DNA of 64,000 nt, taken from assembly GCA_043228905.1 (NCBI GenBank), contig JBHGNT010000009.1, positions 8,432,001-8,496,000 of the forward strand, read 5' to 3'. Position numbers and translations under genes: made by a program. Under the pieces are notes generated by a model. That model did no database searches and was not told where the DNA came from. It was given only the letters and a program-made list of their open reading frames with translations. Positions 32,365 through 43,365 of the stretch are shown here, in pieces; the stretch's first letter is position 1; the number at the start of each line of letters is the position of its first letter. This stretch comes from Azolla caroliniana (taxonomy: Eukaryota; Polypodiophyta).

Positions 32365-34619
32365 TAATGAACCGGTGCACAACATCCGGCGTGCACGAGG
32401 TCACTCCGCACGAAAGATTCTTCGGAAAGAAGCCGAACCTATCACATGTTCGGATATTCGGCTCTATTGCGTACATGCACATCCCCAACGAGAAGCGTCA
32501 AAAGCTTGACCCGAAGTCGGAGAAATGTATCCTCGTAGGATACTCACTGGAACAAAAGGGGTACAAGTGCTACAACCCCTCAACTCGAAAATCTCGAGTA
32601 AGTCGAGACGTTGTGTTTGATGAGTCCGCATCCTGGTACACACCAGAGACAACTCCGACTCCGCTCGACCCGGAATCCACTGAACAAGAGATAGAGGATG
32701 AAGATCATTCTACGGGCATGTTCGAAGAAAGTCCGATCACGACCCAATTGAGCGAACCACAAGAGCCTTTGAGCGATCAAAGCACATCACGACCTAGCCC
32801 GAAGATGGACAAAGGCAGGGCGAAAATGGCGGAATACGAAGACGATCGCTTCACCGACAATGAGTCAACTCATTCACTCGACAGTGAGTTCGGCGGTTTC
32901 GAGGTACCAATCGGAGCCAAGAAAGCCCTCATCTCTGCAAATGAAAAGCTCCGCCGATCCACTCGTGAAAAGAACCCCGTAAGCCGATTCGGCTACAACG
33001 ATTACATGGCATACCATTACGCCTTCATGATGAAGGTAGCGACAGTACGGGAGCCGGAAACCTTTTCAGAAGCCGCGAAGGACCCGCGATGGATCGAAGC
33101 AATGAACAAGGAGATGCAGGCACTACGGAAGAATGAGACGTGGGATCTCGTTCCCACCTCACCACACAAAAAGGCGATCGGATGCAGATGGATCTACAAA
33201 GTGAAGTACAACGCGGACGGTTCCGTCAACCGCTACAAAGCTCGACTCGTAGCGAAAGGATACGCTCAGACACATGGTGTCGACTACGAAGAGACCTTTG
33301 CCCCGGTGGCAAAGATGGCAACGGTGCGGACCGTAATTGCGCTTGCCGTGGCGAAAGGGTGGCACCTCCATCAAATGGACGTCAAGAACGCCTTTCTACA
33401 AGGCGAATTAGAAGAGGAGGTGTACATGATCCAACCACCCGGCTTCAACTCGAGCACTCATCCAAAAGCCGTATGCCGACTCAAGAAGCCACTCTACGGC
33501 CTCAAGCAAGCACCGCGTGCTTGGCATTCGAAGATAACGCAATATCTTCAACAAATCGGCTTCCGTATGTCATAATCGGACAACTCCCTCAACATACGAA
33601 GCGATTCCGCAAGTCCGATCGTCATCATTTTATATGTGGATGACCTAGTCATTGGAGGTGAGCATCTCGTTGAAATCAATAAAGTCAAATCCCTCCTTTC
33701 AGACAAGTTCGAGATGACGAACATGAAGGAGCTCCACTACTTCCTCGGCATCGAGGTAATTCGGACACCGGCTGGAATCATGATCTCTCAACGGCACTAC
33801 ATCCTCAACTTGTTATACAAGTTCGGGATGGCTGAGTGCAAATCTGTGGCAACCCCGCTCGATCGTAATCTCAAACTAGATGCGAACTCCGGCACCAAAG
33901 CGTGTGAGCCGACTCAGTATCGGCAACTCATCGGGAGTCTCATCTACCTCACGATCACACGACCTGATCTCAGTTATCCGGTCGGTCTCCTTAGCCAATT
34001 CATACAAACACCGCGTGATACTCACTTGGATTGCGCTAGGCGAGTTCTACGCTACGTGAGCGGCACAATGGATTGCGGCATCCTCTACAAGACTGCGATA
34101 CCAATACGACTCGAGGGGTACACAGACGCCAATTGGGCCGACTACAAAGCTGATAGAAGTTCAACCTCCGAATTTGTTTTCTCCCTCGGCAGCGGAGCAA
34201 TATCCTGGAGTAGCAAGAAACAGCCTACCGTCGCTCTTTCGAGTACGGAGGCAGAATATAGGGGCGCAGCCGTAGCTGCATGTGAAGCCGTATGGCTCAA
34301 GAGGATTTTGAAGGATCTGGGCGTACCCATCAAGGATCCGACTTCCCTTTACTGCGACAACATGAGTAGTATCTATCTGGCTCGGAACCCGGTGTTCCAC
34401 ACGCGGAGAAAGCACATCGAAGTGCACTATCACTTCATCCGAGAGCGCGTTCTGGTTGGCGATGTTGACCTACAACACATTAGCACCAATCTTCAAACGG
34501 CTGACATCTTCACTAAAGCCTTAGCAGCCGACAAGCTATGGCAATTCATGACCGATCTTGGATTGACGATCCCTGACCTGCCAAGCTTGAGGGGGAGTAC
34601 TGAAGACACTACGCAATAA
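32365..34619 (+). pseudogene. Copia B integrase end, reverse transcriptase and RNase H
   Basis: The frame continues with 'HVRIFGSIAYMHIP' and 'SEKCILVGYS', an acidic linker, then RT: 'ALRKNETWDLVP', 'GCRWIYKVKYN', 'YKARLVAKGYAQ', 'HQMDVKNAFLQGELEE', 'CRLKKPLYGLKQAPRAW'. A TAA at 33573-33575 precedes the catalytic 'ILYVDDLVIGG'. RNase H follows with 'EGYTDANWA', 'ALSSTEAEYRG', 'LYCDNMSSI' and 'HTRRKHIEVHYHFIRE'. It ends 'LPSLRGSTEDTTQ' at 34619. About 245 bp of short-repeat DNA (GATTCCGCAAC words) separates this from the 3' LTR. Confidence 0.88.
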
Positions 34620-34863
34620 CGTGTGGATTCCGCAACCACACAACAAAGCCGCGAAGAAAGACTCAAGACGAAGCACAAACTTCGCAACTACACACACAAG
34701 CCGAAGCACTGACTTTGTAACTATGCACAACGCAAGATGTAGCACGGATTCCGCAACTCCGCATACATGCGAGTCGACACAAGTTGATGCGGACTCTAGA
34801 ACGCAAGTTGAAGCGGATTTTGGATATAGTCTGAAACCGACCCGACTTGAGCTTGAGGGGGCG

Positions 34864-35242
34864 TGTTGAGAATCAAGCTCAACTTGGTCTAGTGTGTGAA
34901 CTCACCTTGAGAGTGAAGAGACACTCCAACGGTCAAGAGTCACCATTATGTCACCACTTTGTATTCTAGCATTTAGTATGAGTCATAGAATCATATTCTA
35001 TGACACATAACTTATGAGCTTTCACATTCCCCATGCTCCATGAGCCTTGTAGTTAATGAAGAGAGAGGGTGACTACATAAAGCACCCTCCTCCCATCTTG
35101 TATGGTGTGGTGTCTTTCTCCTTTGACAATATACTTTTACCTTGCGTATTCCTTGTCTCTCTCACTCTCTCTCTCTCTCTCATACACACACATAACTCAT
35201 ATCACTTCCGCTTCACAAGAATCAATCTCTTGATTCTTTACA
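34864..35242 (+). repeat. Copia B 3' LTR
   Basis: 379 bp, TGTTGAGAATCAAGC...GATTCTTTACA, preceded by the polypurine tract CTTGAGGGGGCG and followed by the TSD ATAGG at 35243-35247. Confidence 0.92.
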
Positions 35243-35403
35243 ATAGGCTTGTCCTTGGACTTCCATGATCTATGTGAGGCTTTGAGAAACCTTTGTACCT
35301 CTCCTACAGGTTCATGTGTTGTTTACAATTTTATTTTTTTGAGAGATTCGCCTTAGTATATAACTTGAAAATTGTACATGGAAAAACCAAAAGGAGACAT
35401 TTC

Positions 35404-36009
35404 TGTTGGGGTAATCGACGCTCCGATTAACCTTCACCACTCGGCCACAACCGAGTAAGCACAAATCAATGCAGCAGAAAATAGGAACCACAGAGAAAGA
35501 ACACGAATACACAGGGATTAACGTGGAAAACCCTAGACGGGAAAAACCACGGGAGTACAAGACTCCAAACCAAAACTATGCACAGAGAAATATACAATGG
35601 CGAGCTGCAAGGCGACGACCTTGAGCTCGCTGTCCTCGCCACAGGCGGCGGAAATACACAGAGGCGTCGACCTCTTCCTCTCTCACGCTCTATCTCTCTC
35701 TCTCACGACTGCTCTCTCTTCACTTCTCTTGAGTGGAAAAACAGAAAAATAAGAAGCAACACAAAACTGTTTGCCCTAAGTCATATTTATACACATATGA
35801 CTTTGGGGCTATTTACAACTATGGCCTCAAGGGCCCTTATCAAACATATTCACGGATATGTCCCCGCATCCGGATCTCCCTCCGGGTACATTCGTCATCG
35901 GCTCCGAAGCCGGGGTCTCCATCATCCGGTTCCGAAACCGAAACCTGGCTCGTCGGCATTCATCTCCGACATCCGACCATCCCATCCGAAAGGGACCGTA
36001 ATCCCAACA
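35404..36009 (-). repeat. Copia C 3' LTR
   Basis: 606 bp, TGTTGGGGTAAT...ATCCCAACA on the plus strand (TGTTGGG/CCCAACA ends). A minus-strand TATA lies in GTGTATAAATATGAC at about 35785-35800. A CTCGGCCACAACCGAG hairpin lies near 35441-35456. Confidence 0.92.
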
Positions 36010-36019
36010 AACTCCCCCT
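36010..36019 (-). other. Copia C polypurine tract
   Basis: Minus strand AGGGGGAGTT, lying between the pol stop codon and the 3' LTR. It primes plus-strand DNA synthesis. Confidence 0.85.
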
Positions 36020-39000
36020 TCACTTCGGCATGGGATGTCTTTCCAATCCGATCCTCTTCCGGCATGCTTCCAGCTTGTCGGGTGTGAGCACCTTGGTCAG
36101 CATATCCGACCCGTTCTCGTCCGTGTGGACCTTCGTCAGCACGAACTCCTTGTCTTCTATTCTTTCCCGGATCCAGTGATATCTTCGCTGGATGTGCTTC
36201 GTCCGGGAGTGATAGGCCGCGTTCTTCGCAAGGTGGATTGCACTCTGACTGTCGCAGTAGAGTCGGTACTCCTCCTGCCGGATACCGAGCTCTCTAATGA
36301 AGTCCTTCATCCATATTATTTCCTTGCCGGCTTCAACAGCCGCCATGTACTCCGCCTCCGTGGTTGACAACGCAACCGTCTTCTGCAGCCTCGACTGCCA
36401 TGAAACAGCTCCCCCTGCATACGTCATCACATACCCTGATGTGGACCGGCTGGTATTTGCATCAGCCGACATATCCAAATCGGTGAAGCCGTCGAGTTCG
36501 GGCTTACCGGAGCCGAATCGGAGGCACACGTTTGCCGTGCCCTTCAGGTAGCGGAGTATCCACTTGGCCGCGTTCCAATGCTCTTTGCCGGGATTGCTCA
36601 TGTACCGGCTCACCACTCCGACTACATATCCGATGTCCGGTCGGGTACACACCATTGCGTACATCAAGCTCCCGACGGCAGAGGCATATGGTACTTTCAT
36701 CATGTCCTCCTTCTCAACCTTCGTCTTGGGGCTCTGCTTGCTGGACAGCTTGCAGTTTGCCGGGAGTGTTGACCCGACCGGTCTTGCTTCCGACATGTTG
36801 AACCGGTGAAGCACCTTTGTCACGTACTTCTCCTGTGACAGCCATAACTGCTTCTTCTTCCGGTCCCGGATGATGTGCATCCCTAGTATTTGCCTCGCTG
36901 GACCCAGGTCCTTCATTGAGAAGGTTCGGTGAAGAGCCTTCTTCAGCATCCGTATCTTGACCTGGTCTCGTCCGACGATCAACATGTCGTCCACGTACAG
37001 GAGGAGTATTAGAAAGTCTCCTCCTTCGAACTTCTTCACAAACACGCAGTGATCCGACTGCGTTTTGTGGTAGCCTTCGTCGGTCATGAAAGAGTCGAAC
37101 TTCCGGTACCATTGCCGGGGAGCCTGCTTCAGTCCGTAGAGGCTCTTCTTCAACCGGCATACCAGGTGCTCCTTCCCTTTCTTCTCGAATCCTTCCGGTT
37201 GCTGCATGTAGATCTCTTCTTCGAGGTCGCCGTGAAGGAATGCCGTCTTCACGTCCATCTGTTCTACCTCGAGGTCCATGCTTGCCGCTATGCTCAGCAC
37301 CGTCCGGATGGAGGTCATCTTCACTACCGGGGCAAATATCTCGTCGAAATCGACGCCCTTCTTCTGCTGAAACCCCTTCACCACGATCCTGGCTTTGTAT
37401 CTCGGGGGGTTTCCGGCATCTCCCGGTTTCAGCTTGAACACCCACTTGTTTCGAAATGCCCGCTTTCCTTTCGGCAACTCCACAAGTTCATATGTGTGGT
37501 TCTCATGCAGGGAATCCATCTCGTCCTGCATGGCACTCAACCACCTGCGGCTCTGGGTGTCATGCTTTGCTTCTTCAAAGCTCTCCGGCTCCCCCTCGTC
37601 GGTTAGCAGCACGTGCTCTGGTTCTGGAAATCTCCGGGGGGCCCTTCTCTCTCTTAGAGGATATCTCCGTTCCGGAGCTTCGGTAACCGGTTCTTCCGAT
37701 TCTTCTTCATCCGAATCCATTTCGGGATCGGGGCCGGTTCCGGTATAATTTTCATCTTCTTCGGCCGGTTCTGTTTCTTCACCGTCTTCGGCCGGATCCT
37801 CGAGTGCTAACCGGTCCCTTGCCGGTCGGGACTGCTCCTCGTAGAGTTGATCCTCACCGGTCGACTTAGAGCTCTTCATCTTCTTCTCCGACTCCCAGTC
37901 GGCGAGTGTCTTGTTCTCCATGAAGATGATATCACGACTCCGGAATATCTTCTTGTCGACCGGGTCCCATACTCGGTAGCCGAACTCGTCGTCGCCGTAA
38001 CCGAGGAATATGCATGGCCGGGTCTTTGGATCTAGCTTTCCTCTCCGGTCCTTTGCCACATGCACGTATACGAGACACCCGAACACCTTCAGATGCCGGT
38101 AGGACACTTCCTTACCGGTCCACACTCTCTGTGGCGTGTCTCCATCCAGGGGTACTGAGGGTGATCTATTTATCACATATGTCGCCGTCGACATTGCCTC
38201 AGCCCAAAATCCCTTGGGTAATTTCGCATGCGCCAGCATACTCCGGACCCTCTCGATTATGGTCCGGTTCATCCTCTCGGCCAGCCCGTTCAGTTCCGGC
38301 GTCTTCGGCACAGTAAACTCGAGCCGGATTCCTTTCGAGTGGCAGTACTCCGCGAACTGCCCCCGGTATTCCCCTTCGTTATCCGCTCGTATCGCTTTCA
38401 GCTTCTTGCTGGATTCTCTTTCCACTCTCGCGTGGAGTTCTTTGAAGACGGACAACACTTGGTCCTTTGTCTTCAACGGTGCCGACCACAGCTTCCGGCT
38501 GTGATCATCAATGAATGTCACGAAGTACTGGGCTCCGCCATGTGACTTCGTTTCTACCTGACACACATCAGTGTGTACCAACTCCAATGGTACACTACGT
38601 CTCGTCGGTGGCCTTGAGTGGAAGGAGGTTCGGTTCTGCTTACCGGCCAGGCAATCGGTGCACTTCTCCAGGTGCACATGTTTCACTGGAATAAGGTTGT
38701 CTTCTACAAGCCTCTTCATCCCCTTCTCACTCATGTGGCACAGTCTTTTGTGCCACAGCTCACCGGCAGTGTCGGCTGCCACATTCAGCTCTTCCGGACA
38801 TAACCGGGCATTGATCAGGTACAGTGTGTTGACTTTCCGGGCCCGAGCCACTATCAGGCTCCCCTTGCTGAACTTCATTACGCCGTTCCGGATGCTACCT
38901 GTGTAGCCTTCATCGTCTAGCCTCCCGGCCGAAATCAGGTTCAATCGAACCTCCGGAACATGTCGGACATCCTTCAGCAGCATTTTGCATCCGGTCGGGG

Positions 39001-39247
39001 TTGTCAACCACACGTCTCCTATGCCGGCAATCCGGCACGTACCTTCATTTCCCATCCGAACACAGCCATGCTCACCTGCTGTGTAGGATGAGAAGTATCT
39101 TCTTTCCGGGGTCAGGTGGAACGACGCTCCGGAATCGACCACCCAGGTCGTCTCATCGCCGGCAATGTTTAGTTCACCTTCTTCGGTGATGAGCATGATT
39201 TCTTCCTCACTTGCCGCGAGTGCCGTCGTTCCTTTCCTGTCCTGCCC
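36020..39247 (-). CDS. Copia C pol (protease, integrase, RT, RNase H), after an in-frame stop
   Basis: Open from the TGA at 39248-39250 to 36020. The first ATG is at 39196 (1058 codons), but the true frame is continuous with gag. Blocks in order: protease W-V-V-D-S-G-A-S, integrase H-x4-H and C-x2-C ('LWHKRLCHM', 'CTDCLAGK') and D-D-E ('VHTDVCQVE', 'IRADNEGEY', 'NGLAERMNRT'), RT with L-L-L-Y-V-D-D-M-L-I, and RNase H ending with 'TTEAEYMAA' and 'LYCDSQSAIHL'. It closely resembles copia D pol throughout. The integrase second-Asp block reads D-N-E-G-E-Y where copia D has D-N-G-G-E-Y. Confidence 0.9.
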   Translation of the reverse strand, partial: GQDRKGTTALAASEEEIMLITEEGELNIAGDETTWVVDSGASFHLTPERRYFSSYTAGEHGCVRMGNEGTCRIAGIGDVWLTTPTGCKMLLKDVRHVPEVRLNLISAGRLDDEGYTGSIRNGVMKFSKGSLIVARARKVNTLYLINARLCPEELNVAADTAGELWHKRLCHMSEKGMKRLVEDNLIPVKHVHLEKCTDCLAGKQNRTSFHSRPPTRRSVPLELVHTDVCQVETKSHGGAQYFVTFIDDHSRKLWSAPLKTKDQVLSVFKELHARVERESSKKLKAIRADNEGEYRGQFAEYCHSKGIRLEFTVPKTPELNGLAERMNRTIIERVRSMLAHAKLPKGFWAEAMSTATYVINRSPSVPLDGDTPQRVWTGKEVSYRHLKVFGCLVYVHVAKDRRGKLDPKTRPCIFLGYGDDEFGYRVWDPVDKKIFRSRDIIFMENKTLADWESEKKMKSSKSTGEDQLYEEQSRPARDRLALEDPAEDGEETEPAEEDENYTGTGPDPEMDSDEEESEEPVTEAPERRYPLRERRAPRRFPEPEHVLLTDEGEPESFEEAKHDTQSRRWLSAMQDEMDSLHENHTYELVELPKGKRAFRNKWVFKLKPGDAGNPPRYKARIVVKGFQQKKGVDFDEIFAPVVKMTSIRTVLSIAASMDLEVEQMDVKTAFLHGDLEEEIYMQQPEGFEKKGKEHLVCRLKKSLYGLKQAPRQWYRKFDSFMTDEGYHKTQSDHCVFVKKFEGGDFLILLLYVDDMLIVGRDQVKIRMLKKALHRTFSMKDLGPARQILGMHIIRDRKKKQLWLSQEKYVTKVLHRFNMSEARPVGSTLPANCKLSSKQSPKTKVEKEDMMKVPYASAVGSLMYAMVCTRPDIGYVVGVVSRYMSNPGKEHWNAAKWILRYLKGTANVCLRFGSGKPELDGFTDLDMSADANTSRSTSGYVMTYAGGAVSWQSRLQKTVALSTTEAEYMAAVEAGKEIIWMKDFIRELGIRQEEYRLYCDSQSAIHLAKNAAYHSRTKHIQRRYHWIRERIEDKEFVLTKVHTDENGSDMLTKVLTPDKLEACRKRIGLERHPMPK

Positions 39248-40093
39248 TCACCGATCCGGACCTCTCCGGTCCGTGGCTCCCCGGTATGCACCGTTTCTCT
39301 CCGGTGACTTCTTCGAATCGGTGTCGTCGGCTCCGTTGTCCTTTCGGTAATGCCGACAATTCTTCCGGAAGTGCCCCGGCTTCCCACAGTGGAAGCATGT
39401 GGGTCTTCCTCTTGACTGCGACCGGGTCCCCGACTTCTCCCGTCTTTGCGGACTCCGGTTCCATTGTCTTCCCCGTTCCGATTCGGTAAGCAGCGCCTTC
39501 GAGTCGGAGGCCGGTTCTTTATCTCTCCGACGCGCTTCTTCGTTCAAAATACTTGTCTTTACCGTTTGTAGGGACAAGTTATCTTCGGTGCAGGAGGTGC
39601 TGAGAGTCACCACCAGGTTCTCCCAGCTTTCCGGCAATGTGCACATCAGGATGATGGCTTGCATTGCATCCTCCAACGGGAACTTGATCGCCGCAAGCTG
39701 GTTCACGAATCCCATGAACGTGCTTACGTGTTCCACCATACTCTCGCCGTCCTGGTACTTGAGGTTCACTATCTTCCTCATCAGGGAGGTCCGGTTCAAC
39801 GCATTCTTCCTCTCGTAGAGGCCCGACAGCTTCCGCCACATCTCATATGCGTTGGTGTCGTTCGCCACATGTTGTAGAACGCTCACGTCTACGTATTGCC
39901 GAATGGTTGCAACGGCTTTCCGGTTCAGAAGCCTCCATTCCGACTCAAGTACCCCCTTCGGTATTTCCGACCTGTCAATCGGTCCGTACAGGTCCCGAAC
40001 AATCAGAAGATCCTCCATCTTGATCTTCCAGTCGGCATAATTCTGCGCATTCAGCACCATCATCCCCGGCTGCCCGCTGCCGCCGCCTTCCAT
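39248..40093 (-). CDS. Copia C gag (281 codons to an in-frame TGA)
   Basis: Capsid/nucleocapsid precursor. It starts M-E-G-G-G-S-G-Q. The UBN2-like gag core spans about 15-190, with 'KIVNLKYQDGESMVEH' at 107-122. The zinc knuckle is C233-x2-C236-x4-H241-x4-C246. The N-terminal 190 residues differ strongly from copia D gag, while the part from 'SDSKALLTESERGR' onward is almost the same. The TGA may be a point mutation (CGA to TGA), since copia D reads straight through. Confidence 0.88.
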   Translation of the reverse strand: MEGGGSGQPGMMVLNAQNYADWKIKMEDLLIVRDLYGPIDRSEIPKGVLESEWRLLNRKAVATIRQYVDVSVLQHVANDTNAYEMWRKLSGLYERKNALNRTSLMRKIVNLKYQDGESMVEHVSTFMGFVNQLAAIKFPLEDAMQAIILMCTLPESWENLVVTLSTSCTEDNLSLQTVKTSILNEEARRRDKEPASDSKALLTESERGRQWNRSPQRREKSGTRSQSRGRPTCFHCGKPGHFRKNCRHYRKDNGADDTDSKKSPERNGAYRGATDRRGPDR

Positions 40094-40123
40094 TTTCTGC
40101 AGCAGCTCGCTCTGATACCAGTT

Positions 40124-40730
40124 TGTTGGGGTAATCGACGCTCCGATTAACCTTCACCACTCGGCCACAACCGAGTAAGCACAAATCAATGCAGCAGAAA
40201 ATAGGAACCACAGAGAAAGAACACGAATACACAGGGATTAACGTGGAAAACCCTAGACGGGAAAAACCACGGGAGTACAAGACTCCAAACCAAAACTATG
40301 CACAGAGAAATATACAATGGCGAGCTGCAAGGCGACGACCTTGAGCTCGCTATCCTCGCCACAGGCGGCGGAAATACACAGAGGCGTCGACCTCTTCCTC
40401 TCTCACGCTCTATCTCTCTCTCTCACGGCTGCTCTCTCTTCACTTCTCTTGAGTGGAAAAACAGAAAAATAAGAAGCAACACAAAACTGTTTGCCCTAAG
40501 TCATATTTATACACATATGACTTTGGGGCTATTTACAACTATGGCCTCAAGGGCCCTTAGCAAACATATTCACGGATATGTCCCCGCATCCGGATCTCCC
40601 TCCGGGTACATTCGTCATCCGGCTCCGAAGCCGGGGTCTCCATCATCCGGTTCCGAAACCGAAACCTGGCTCGTCGGCATTCATCTCCGACATCCGACCA
40701 TCCCATCCGAAAGGGACCGTAATCCCAACA
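40124..40730 (-). repeat. Copia C 5' LTR
   Basis: 607 bp, same ends and hairpin as the 3' LTR. The internal PBS abuts it with a 3-nt spacer (40121-40123). Confidence 0.92.
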
Positions 40731-40735
40731 ATTTC

Positions 40736-41372
40736 ATCTCACTTCTATCATGATACAAATGCTAGTATAAGCATATGATCAAGTAGATGCTGTCAGATAT
40801 GAAACAAGTAGAACAATAAATATCAGCGATGCAACATAAAAGGAGGTATGGCATAATTCCACTTCAAACAAGAAGTTGTATCTGAAAATGAGTGAAGTTC
40901 GTAGCATCGATTCTTAAAGGTGACTTGTGTTTGCCATAGAACATCACCTGAACCCTATAGATAATCATATAGACCACGTAGTGTGTGAACAAATAACATC
41001 CAGAAGTCAATAAGCATAGTGCGTAGATGTATGTGAACATTGGCAAAAACAAAATCACATCTTGCTTTCCATATTATCCAAAGAGCCAACAACGTAATAG
41101 TACGCCAAATAACCAGATTTTTAATTTTGAATCGACAAATTGAAGAAGGAAATGGGGTGAGAGAGAGGTGTCCATGTGAAAACGGAAAGACATGAGAAAC
41201 ATGCGTACTTTCATACCTCATAGCATCTCCATGGAGGACACCCCATAATATTGCACCCCAAGAGAAAAGTGAACATGAATAATGATGTCTAAGCAATAAA
41301 AACAACTTACTCCCAAATTCCTTGATCATTTGACATAACCAAAACACACGCAAAATAGATTTAGTGGGAGCA
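40736..41372 (-). pseudogene. LINE remnant, 3' part of ORF2 (right of it split off by copia E)
   Basis: Minus-strand frame 41353-40955 reads as the region after zf-RVT in plant LINEs ('LLRHHYSCSLFSWGAILWG', 'IWRTITLLALWIIWKARCDF'). Its upstream half, the zf-RVT itself, lies at 50316-50570 beyond copia E. The two halves align end to end at the copia E insertion point. Confidence 0.6.
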
Positions 41373-41836
41373 TGTTAATAATTAAGTAATTAACAAGGGT
41401 TAATTAGGGTCTAATTATGTGAGTATTGATAAAGCAGCGGAAGATTATGTGATATGTGTGTGAGAGGAAGAGAGAGAGGTAGTTACACTTATGAATAATA
41501 ATATAAATGGGGGATGATTAACAAAAGTGTAGCTAAAGACCTTTCTCTATATTAATAAGAATCAAGTTACAAAAATACCCACAATGAGGTATATGTACAA
41601 CTCATGTGCAAGGGTGCACATGTGTGAGTAGAATATAGGTACAAGGATGTAAGTCCTATATTAAATATACTTGGTAGTGGAGGATCTAGAATGTATCTCC
41701 ACTTACATACAAGTACAAGAACCTATTTAAGGGTTTAAAAGGTCTTGAACACACTAACTAGATTCTATCTAGGTAACTACTAAGTTACATGGTTAACTAA
41801 ATGGCTAAACTAAGTTGAGCTTGATATCTCAAAACA
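41373..41836 (-). repeat. Copia E 3' LTR
   Basis: 464 bp, TGTTAATAATTAAG...GATATCTCAAAACA. It shares nearly all its sequence with 49858-50315. The polypurine tract (minus strand TTGAGATTGAGGGGG) lies at 41837-41851. Confidence 0.88.
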
Positions 41837-41851
41837 CCCCCTCAATCTCAA

Positions 41852-42681
41852 GGGTGATGCGTTTGATGTCATGTTTGACTTTCGGCTTTGTCCAACCTTC
41901 GACTTTCTTTGACATTTTCGTGGCAGTTTCGGTTCCTCCCCCTCAAGCCGGTGACAAAGGCTTGTGGTGTGAAATGGGTGAAGGCCGATTGCTTCCACCC
42001 ATCGTGGGTAACGAGCCACTTCTGTAGAGCTCTTGGGCTCTTGTTCGGATGCAACCTTCATTGCAAAGGCATAATGATGGGCCATATACTCGTTGTAGCC
42101 GAGCCGAGTGACGAGGTTCTTTTCTCTAGATGAGCGTCGAAGTTTTTCGCTTGCTGATGTGAGCGCCTTCTTTACTCTGGGTGTCCGCATGATGGGTACA
42201 CTAAACTCACTATCCAATGAGGGAGGTGACACATCCGAATCTCTGTTGTCAGGGTGGTTGACTTCCTTCCAACAATGAGCTCGTATGGAGTTAGCTCATG
42301 CACTCGATTAGTGGTGCATCGATCCATGAGATAGACGGTTGTGGATGCCACTTTAGCCCAATAGAAATTGGGCATGTGCTTCTTATGCTACCTCAAGTAT
42401 ATGTCGATTCTTCCTTTCGGCTACTCCATTTTGTTGGGGTGTGTGTCGGCATGAGAATTCTCTCCGGATGCCTTCACCTTGGAGGTAGGAGATAAATTTG
42501 TCGGAGAAGTACCCCTTGCCTTCACCCGATCGTAGGCATCGAATGTGCCGACCGGTTTCTTTTTCGACTTGGCTCTGAGCTTTTGGAAGTGGGAGAGCAC
42601 TTCGATCTTCTTCATCATTGGGAAGATCCACATGTAGCGAGAGTAGTTGTCGATGAAGGTGGCGTAGTACCGACATCCTCC
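41852..42681 (-). pseudogene. Copia E integrase end and linker; RT deleted
   Basis: Minus strand 42676-42383 contains integrase pieces ('RHIRCLRSGEGKGYFS', 'RHTPQQNGVAERKNRHI'). 42375-42172 reads 'YWAKVASTTVYLMD'. 42232-41990 reads the pre-RT linker ('SASEKLRRSSREKN', 'YNEYMAHHYAFAMK'). Then 'RYPRWVEAIG' joins sequence close to the polypurine tract. Post-integrase, RT and RNase H are absent. Confidence 0.75.
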
Positions 42682-42686
42682 GATCG
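42682..42686. repeat. TSD of copia D (left copy)
   Basis: GATCG, repeated at 48113-48117. The copia E integrase frame is continuous across the site when copia D and one copy are ignored. Confidence 0.9.
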
Positions 42687-43355
42687 TGTTGAGAACTTGA
42701 CGTTCCTTATGTCCGACGCTCGGCCACAACCGAGATTCTTTTTTTACACAGAAAAACAGGTAATGAAACGCGACACAAAAGAGGAGAACTGGTACACAGG
42801 AGGTATACGTGGAAAACCCCAAAATAGGGGAAAAACCACGGCAGCCCACAAGATGCAAACTGTCACTATGCAGAAATATACAACAGTGAGATCACTGCGG
42901 CAACGACCTCGTGCTCTCAGATCTTCGCCACAGGCGGCGGTTACAACAGAGGCAACGACCTCGTCTCTCTCTCTCTCTCTCTGTGTACAGTTACGCGCTC
43001 TGATTTCTTCTTGCACCAACAACAAACGAATAACAACAAGAATGACAACTCATAACTAAAAGTTTGCCCTAAGTCATATTTATACTAATATGACTTTTCG
43101 GCTATTTACAAATGTAGCCTCGATGGGCTCCATCCGGCTCTCCACAGTCGGGTACTCCTCATCCGGTTCATACCGGGCCTACACCATCCGACTCTCCGCA
43201 GTCGGGTACTCCTCATCCGGTTCATACCGGGCCTACACCATCCGACTCTCCGCAGTCGGGTACTCCTCATCCGGTTCTCCGTTTCGGCCTCGGCCGAGTT
43301 TGTTCGTCGGCACTGTTCTTCTCCCTTCCCATCCGGACGGACCTGTCTACCAACA
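42687..43355 (-). repeat. Copia D 3' LTR
   Basis: 669 bp, TGTTGAGAACTTGACG...TCTACCAACA on the plus strand. It has three units of the 54-bp U3 minisatellite (about 43133-43290), a minus-strand TATA in AGTATAAATATGAC (about 43072-43085), a (CT)n run near 42965, and the CTCGGCCACAACCGAG hairpin at about 42719-42734. Confidence 0.92.
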
Positions 43356-43365
43356 AACTCCCCCT
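43356..43365 (-). other. Copia D polypurine tract
   Basis: Minus strand AGGGGGAGTT directly follows the pol TGA stop and directly precedes the 3' LTR, with no spacer between stop and tract. Confidence 0.88.

Larger units (their letters stand above)
28789..35242 (+). mobile_element. Copia B: full-length Ty1/copia element, inactivated, with a nested solo LTR
   Basis: A 6454-bp element with 5' LTR 28789-29171, PBS 29172-29183, gag-pol 29331-34619, polypurine tract about 34853-34862 and 3' LTR 34864-35242, flanked by the TSD ATAGG. LTRs differ by about four substitutions, all transitions, plus a small indel, suggesting recent insertion. All coding blocks stay in one phase, broken by three TGA codons, one TAA and a 970-bp solo LTR. 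Confidence 0.92.
35404..40730 (-). mobile_element. Copia C: nearly intact Ty1/copia element
   Basis: A 5327-bp element, minus strand. LTRs are 35404-36009 and 40124-40730, with PBS at 40109-40120 (minus strand TGGTATCAGAGC) and TSD ATTTC at 35399-35403 and 40731-40735. The LTRs differ by about three substitutions and one indel in 606 bp, the least of any pair here, so it is the youngest insertion by that measure. Gag and pol are in one phase, separated only by a single TGA at 39248-39250. Confidence 0.93.

Noticed and set aside
36714-37445. 243-codon minus-strand frame overlapping copia C pol
   Set aside because: Shadow frame of the RT region, R/G/P-rich as expected for an out-of-phase reading of GC-rich coding DNA.
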